From: an uncultured Flavobacteriaceae bacterium
GTDB lineage: Bacteria; Bacteroidota; Bacteroidia; Flavobacteriales; Flavobacteriaceae
Direction of reading: 5' to 3'
DNA length: 7,717 nucleotides
NCBI GenBank assembly: GCA_945788155.1
Contig: CALZKX010000221.1
Span: 1-7,717, forward strand
Shown here: in pieces, positions 6,323 to 7,717 of the stretch
Position numbering within the stretch: position 1 is the stretch's first letter
How the letters are laid out: each line of letters opens with the position of its first letter
Program-made: the position numbers and the translations under genes
Notes under the pieces: generated by a model
Database searches by the model: none
Seen by the model: only the letters and a program-made list of their open reading frames with translations
What the model was told of the DNA's origin: nothing

Positions 6323-6846
6323 TAGTTATTAATTAGTTGAAACAAATATTCGTTTTTATAAGCTCCATTTACAATATTCCAGTCTTGTTTAAGCCCAACT
6401 TTTTCAAAATTATAGTGCTTAAAAAGCTTGATACTCGCTTCATTTTCTTCTGAAATATTACAATACAATTGATGAAGGTTTAAATGTTTAAAACAATAGT
6501 CAATTAATAGCTTGAGTGCCTCTGTACCATAACCTTTATGCCTATTGTTTGATTCCTTAATCAAAATACCAATACCAGCACGTTTGTTTTGGAAATCGAA
6601 ATCAAAAATATCTATTAAACCAATAGTTTTTTTATTAAGCGTTGATATAACAAGACGCAATTGTTTAACTTCAAAAATGTCTTTGTGCGCATTTTCAAGA
6701 TATTGCTTAATTAAAAACTTAGAATAAGGCGTTAAAGTGTTGCTAATTTCCCAAATATCTTGATTGTTTTCAATATCATAAATAAAATCTAAATCCTCAG
6801 GCTCAAGAGCTCTCAAATATATATGTTCGCCTTTTAAAGTTACCAT
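6322..6846 (-). CDS. GNAT-family N-acetyltransferase (RimJ/RimL/SpeG-like)
   Basis: This 174-residue protein is a complete, single GNAT domain that would transfer an acetyl group from acetyl-CoA to an amine. The opening LKGEHIYLRALEPEDLDFIY is typical of the RimJ/RimL and SpeG branch. The acetyl-CoA pyrophosphate loop is RHKGYG at 102-107, followed by the helix TEALKLLIDY. The later NEASIKLFKHYNFEKVG block (135-151) is the usual C-terminal GNAT motif. The acceptor could be a ribosomal protein N-terminus, a polyamine or a sugar amine and cannot be told from sequence. Its start lies inside the end of dapF (7-base overlap, ATGGTAA) and its stop overlaps the mltG start by one base, so it is translated in step with two cell-wall genes. 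That placement hints at, but does not prove, a wall-related role. Confidence 0.87.
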   Translation of the reverse strand: MVTLKGEHIYLRALEPEDLDFIYDIENNQDIWEISNTLTPYSKFLIKQYLENAHKDIFEVKQLRLVISTLNKKTIGLIDIFDFDFQNKRAGIGILIKESNNRHKGYGTEALKLLIDYCFKHLNLHQLYCNISEENEASIKLFKHYNFEKVGLKQDWNIVNGAYKNEYLFQLINN

Positions 6847-7619
6847 TCAATATCTCCTTTATACACCAAAATCGCTGGCCCAATTAGCCAAACATCTTTA
6901 AAGCTTTTTCCATCAGGCCTAAAGGACACTTTTAAATTGCCTCCTTTAGTTTTTAACGTGATAAGGTTTTTGTTTGTTTTTCCCGTAACGTTCATTGCAA
7001 TTCCAACTGCAGTTACTCCAGTTCCACAAGAAAATGTTTCTCCCTCCACGCCTCTTTCATAAGTCCTAACAGAAAAAATAGAATCGTTGATTTTCTCAAC
7101 AAAATTTACGTTAGCACCTTCGTCATTATAAGGCTCACCATATCTTATCGAAGTACCTTCTTTTTTAATATCGATAGCATCAATATCATGTCTCATTTCT
7201 ACATGATGTGGCGATCCTGTATCTAAAAAAACGTGCTCATTAAATATTTCAATTTTAGAAACATCTTGCATTTGCAGCTTCACTATGTTGTCTACAATTT
7301 CTGCATGATGCAAACCATCAATTGCAAGAAAAGTCGCTTTATTGTCTATAATACCCATTTTCTTTGCAAAAGCAACCAAACAACGCCCTCCATTACCACA
7401 CATGGTGCTTATATTTCCATTAGAGTTGTAATACACCATTTTAAAATCCACTTCATCATGGTCCTCTAATAGAATAAGGCCATCTGCTCCTATCCCAAAG
7501 CGTCTATCACACAAATGTGCTACCAATTTGGTATCTAATTTATTAAAAATGTCTTCACGATTATCAATAATCACAAAATCATTTCCTGTACCTTGATATT
7601 TAAAAAATGTATGCTTCAT
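6840..7619 (-). CDS. dapF: Diaminopimelate epimerase DapF
   Basis: DapF converts LL-diaminopimelate to meso-diaminopimelate, the lysine precursor and peptidoglycan cross-linking residue; it is cytoplasmic and cofactor-free. The 259-residue form starting at the ATG at 7619 begins MKHTFFKYQGTGNDFV, as DapF proteins normally do. A frame extension to a TTG at 7631 adds four residues but would put the start inside a likely -7 promoter element, so I prefer the ATG. Both catalytic cysteines are present: Cys74 in NSNGNISTMCGNGGRC and Cys198 in ERGVEGETFSCGTG. Other family blocks are CDRRFGIGADGLI 37-49 and GANVNFV 168-174. It is the first gene seen of a run dapF-GNAT-mltG-DUF2279 and overlaps the GNAT start by seven bases. 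The length is normal and there is no sign of damage. Confidence 0.95.
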   Translation of the reverse strand: MKHTFFKYQGTGNDFVIIDNREDIFNKLDTKLVAHLCDRRFGIGADGLILLEDHDEVDFKMVYYNSNGNISTMCGNGGRCLVAFAKKMGIIDNKATFLAIDGLHHAEIVDNIVKLQMQDVSKIEIFNEHVFLDTGSPHHVEMRHDIDAIDIKKEGTSIRYGEPYNDEGANVNFVEKINDSIFSVRTYERGVEGETFSCGTGVTAVGIAMNVTGKTNKNLITLKTKGGNLKVSFRPDGKSFKDVWLIGPAILVYKGDIEW

Positions 7620-7628
7620 TTCTATTGA

Positions 7629-7636
7629 CAAATATA
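7629..7636 (-). promoter_or_regulatory. Possible -7 promoter element for the dapF operon
   Basis: On the minus strand the bases read TATATTTG, a full match to the Bacteroidota -7 consensus TAnnTTTG. No TTTG is found at the expected distance upstream, where an A-rich run lies instead. If used, the transcript would begin only about 5 bases before the dapF ATG at 7619. The other bases to the window edge (7637-7717) show no gene on either strand. Confidence 0.35.
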
Positions 7637-7717
7637 GAAATATTAAACTGTTTTTTTTGCTGTTAAATCATCGTTAAAATTGATGTAAAAATTAGTTAAA
7701 ATGAATTTTCAAATTCA

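Noticed and set aside
7620..7631. Four-residue N-terminal extension of DapF to a TTG
   Set aside because: The ATG at 7619 gives the standard DapF N-terminus, and the TTG falls within a likely -7 promoter element.
1..7717. tRNA, rRNA, riboswitch, insertion sequence or phage attachment site
   Set aside because: The intergenic gaps are all about 110 bases or shorter, and none shows cloverleaf, aptamer or terminal-repeat structure.

Overview
The window looks like chromosomal DNA from a member of the Bacteroidota, most likely a marine-type Flavobacteriaceae. The DNA is AT-rich. Two secreted proteins end in type A sorting domains of the type IX secretion system (T9SS), which is restricted to this phylum. 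At least one intergenic region carries a Bacteroidota-type promoter (TTTG / 19 bp / TAnnTTTG), and classical Shine-Dalgarno sites are essentially absent.

Left part (1-2892, plus strand): two tandem, paralogous, secreted sugar-dehydrogenase-like proteins of the glucose/sorbosone dehydrogenase family (six-bladed beta-propeller, usually annotated PQQ-dependent). The first is cut by the left window edge. The second is complete and has three 63-residue, aspartate-rich MopE-type metal-binding repeats between the propeller and the sorting domain; the first has no such repeats. The second gene overlaps by one base (TAATG) a tetrapyrrole-methylase-family SAM methyltransferase related to RsmI (2892-3608).

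Right part (3605-7619, all minus strand): read in the direction of transcription, the order is dapF (diaminopimelate epimerase), a GNAT acetyltransferase, mltG (endolytic transglycosylase) and a DUF2279 protein. These are packed with overlaps of 7 and 1 bases and a gap of 3 bases, so they are almost certainly one operon. After a 108-base gap holding a good promoter comes a membrane-anchored lysozyme-like protein, whose stop codon overlaps that of the convergent methyltransferase. The theme is the cell envelope: DapF makes meso-diaminopimelate for peptidoglycan, MltG cuts nascent glycan strands, and the lysozyme-like protein may also act on the wall. The roles of the GNAT and DUF2279 proteins are not known from the sequence.

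No mobile elements, RNA genes, CRISPR arrays or phage genes were seen. Most of the content is ordinary core and secretory genes. The points most worth a second look are the MopE-repeat insertion in one of two paralogous dehydrogenases, a perfect 14-bp palindrome sitting on that gene's start codon, and the TTG start of the DUF2279 gene, which lies in frame with and just behind the mltG stop.
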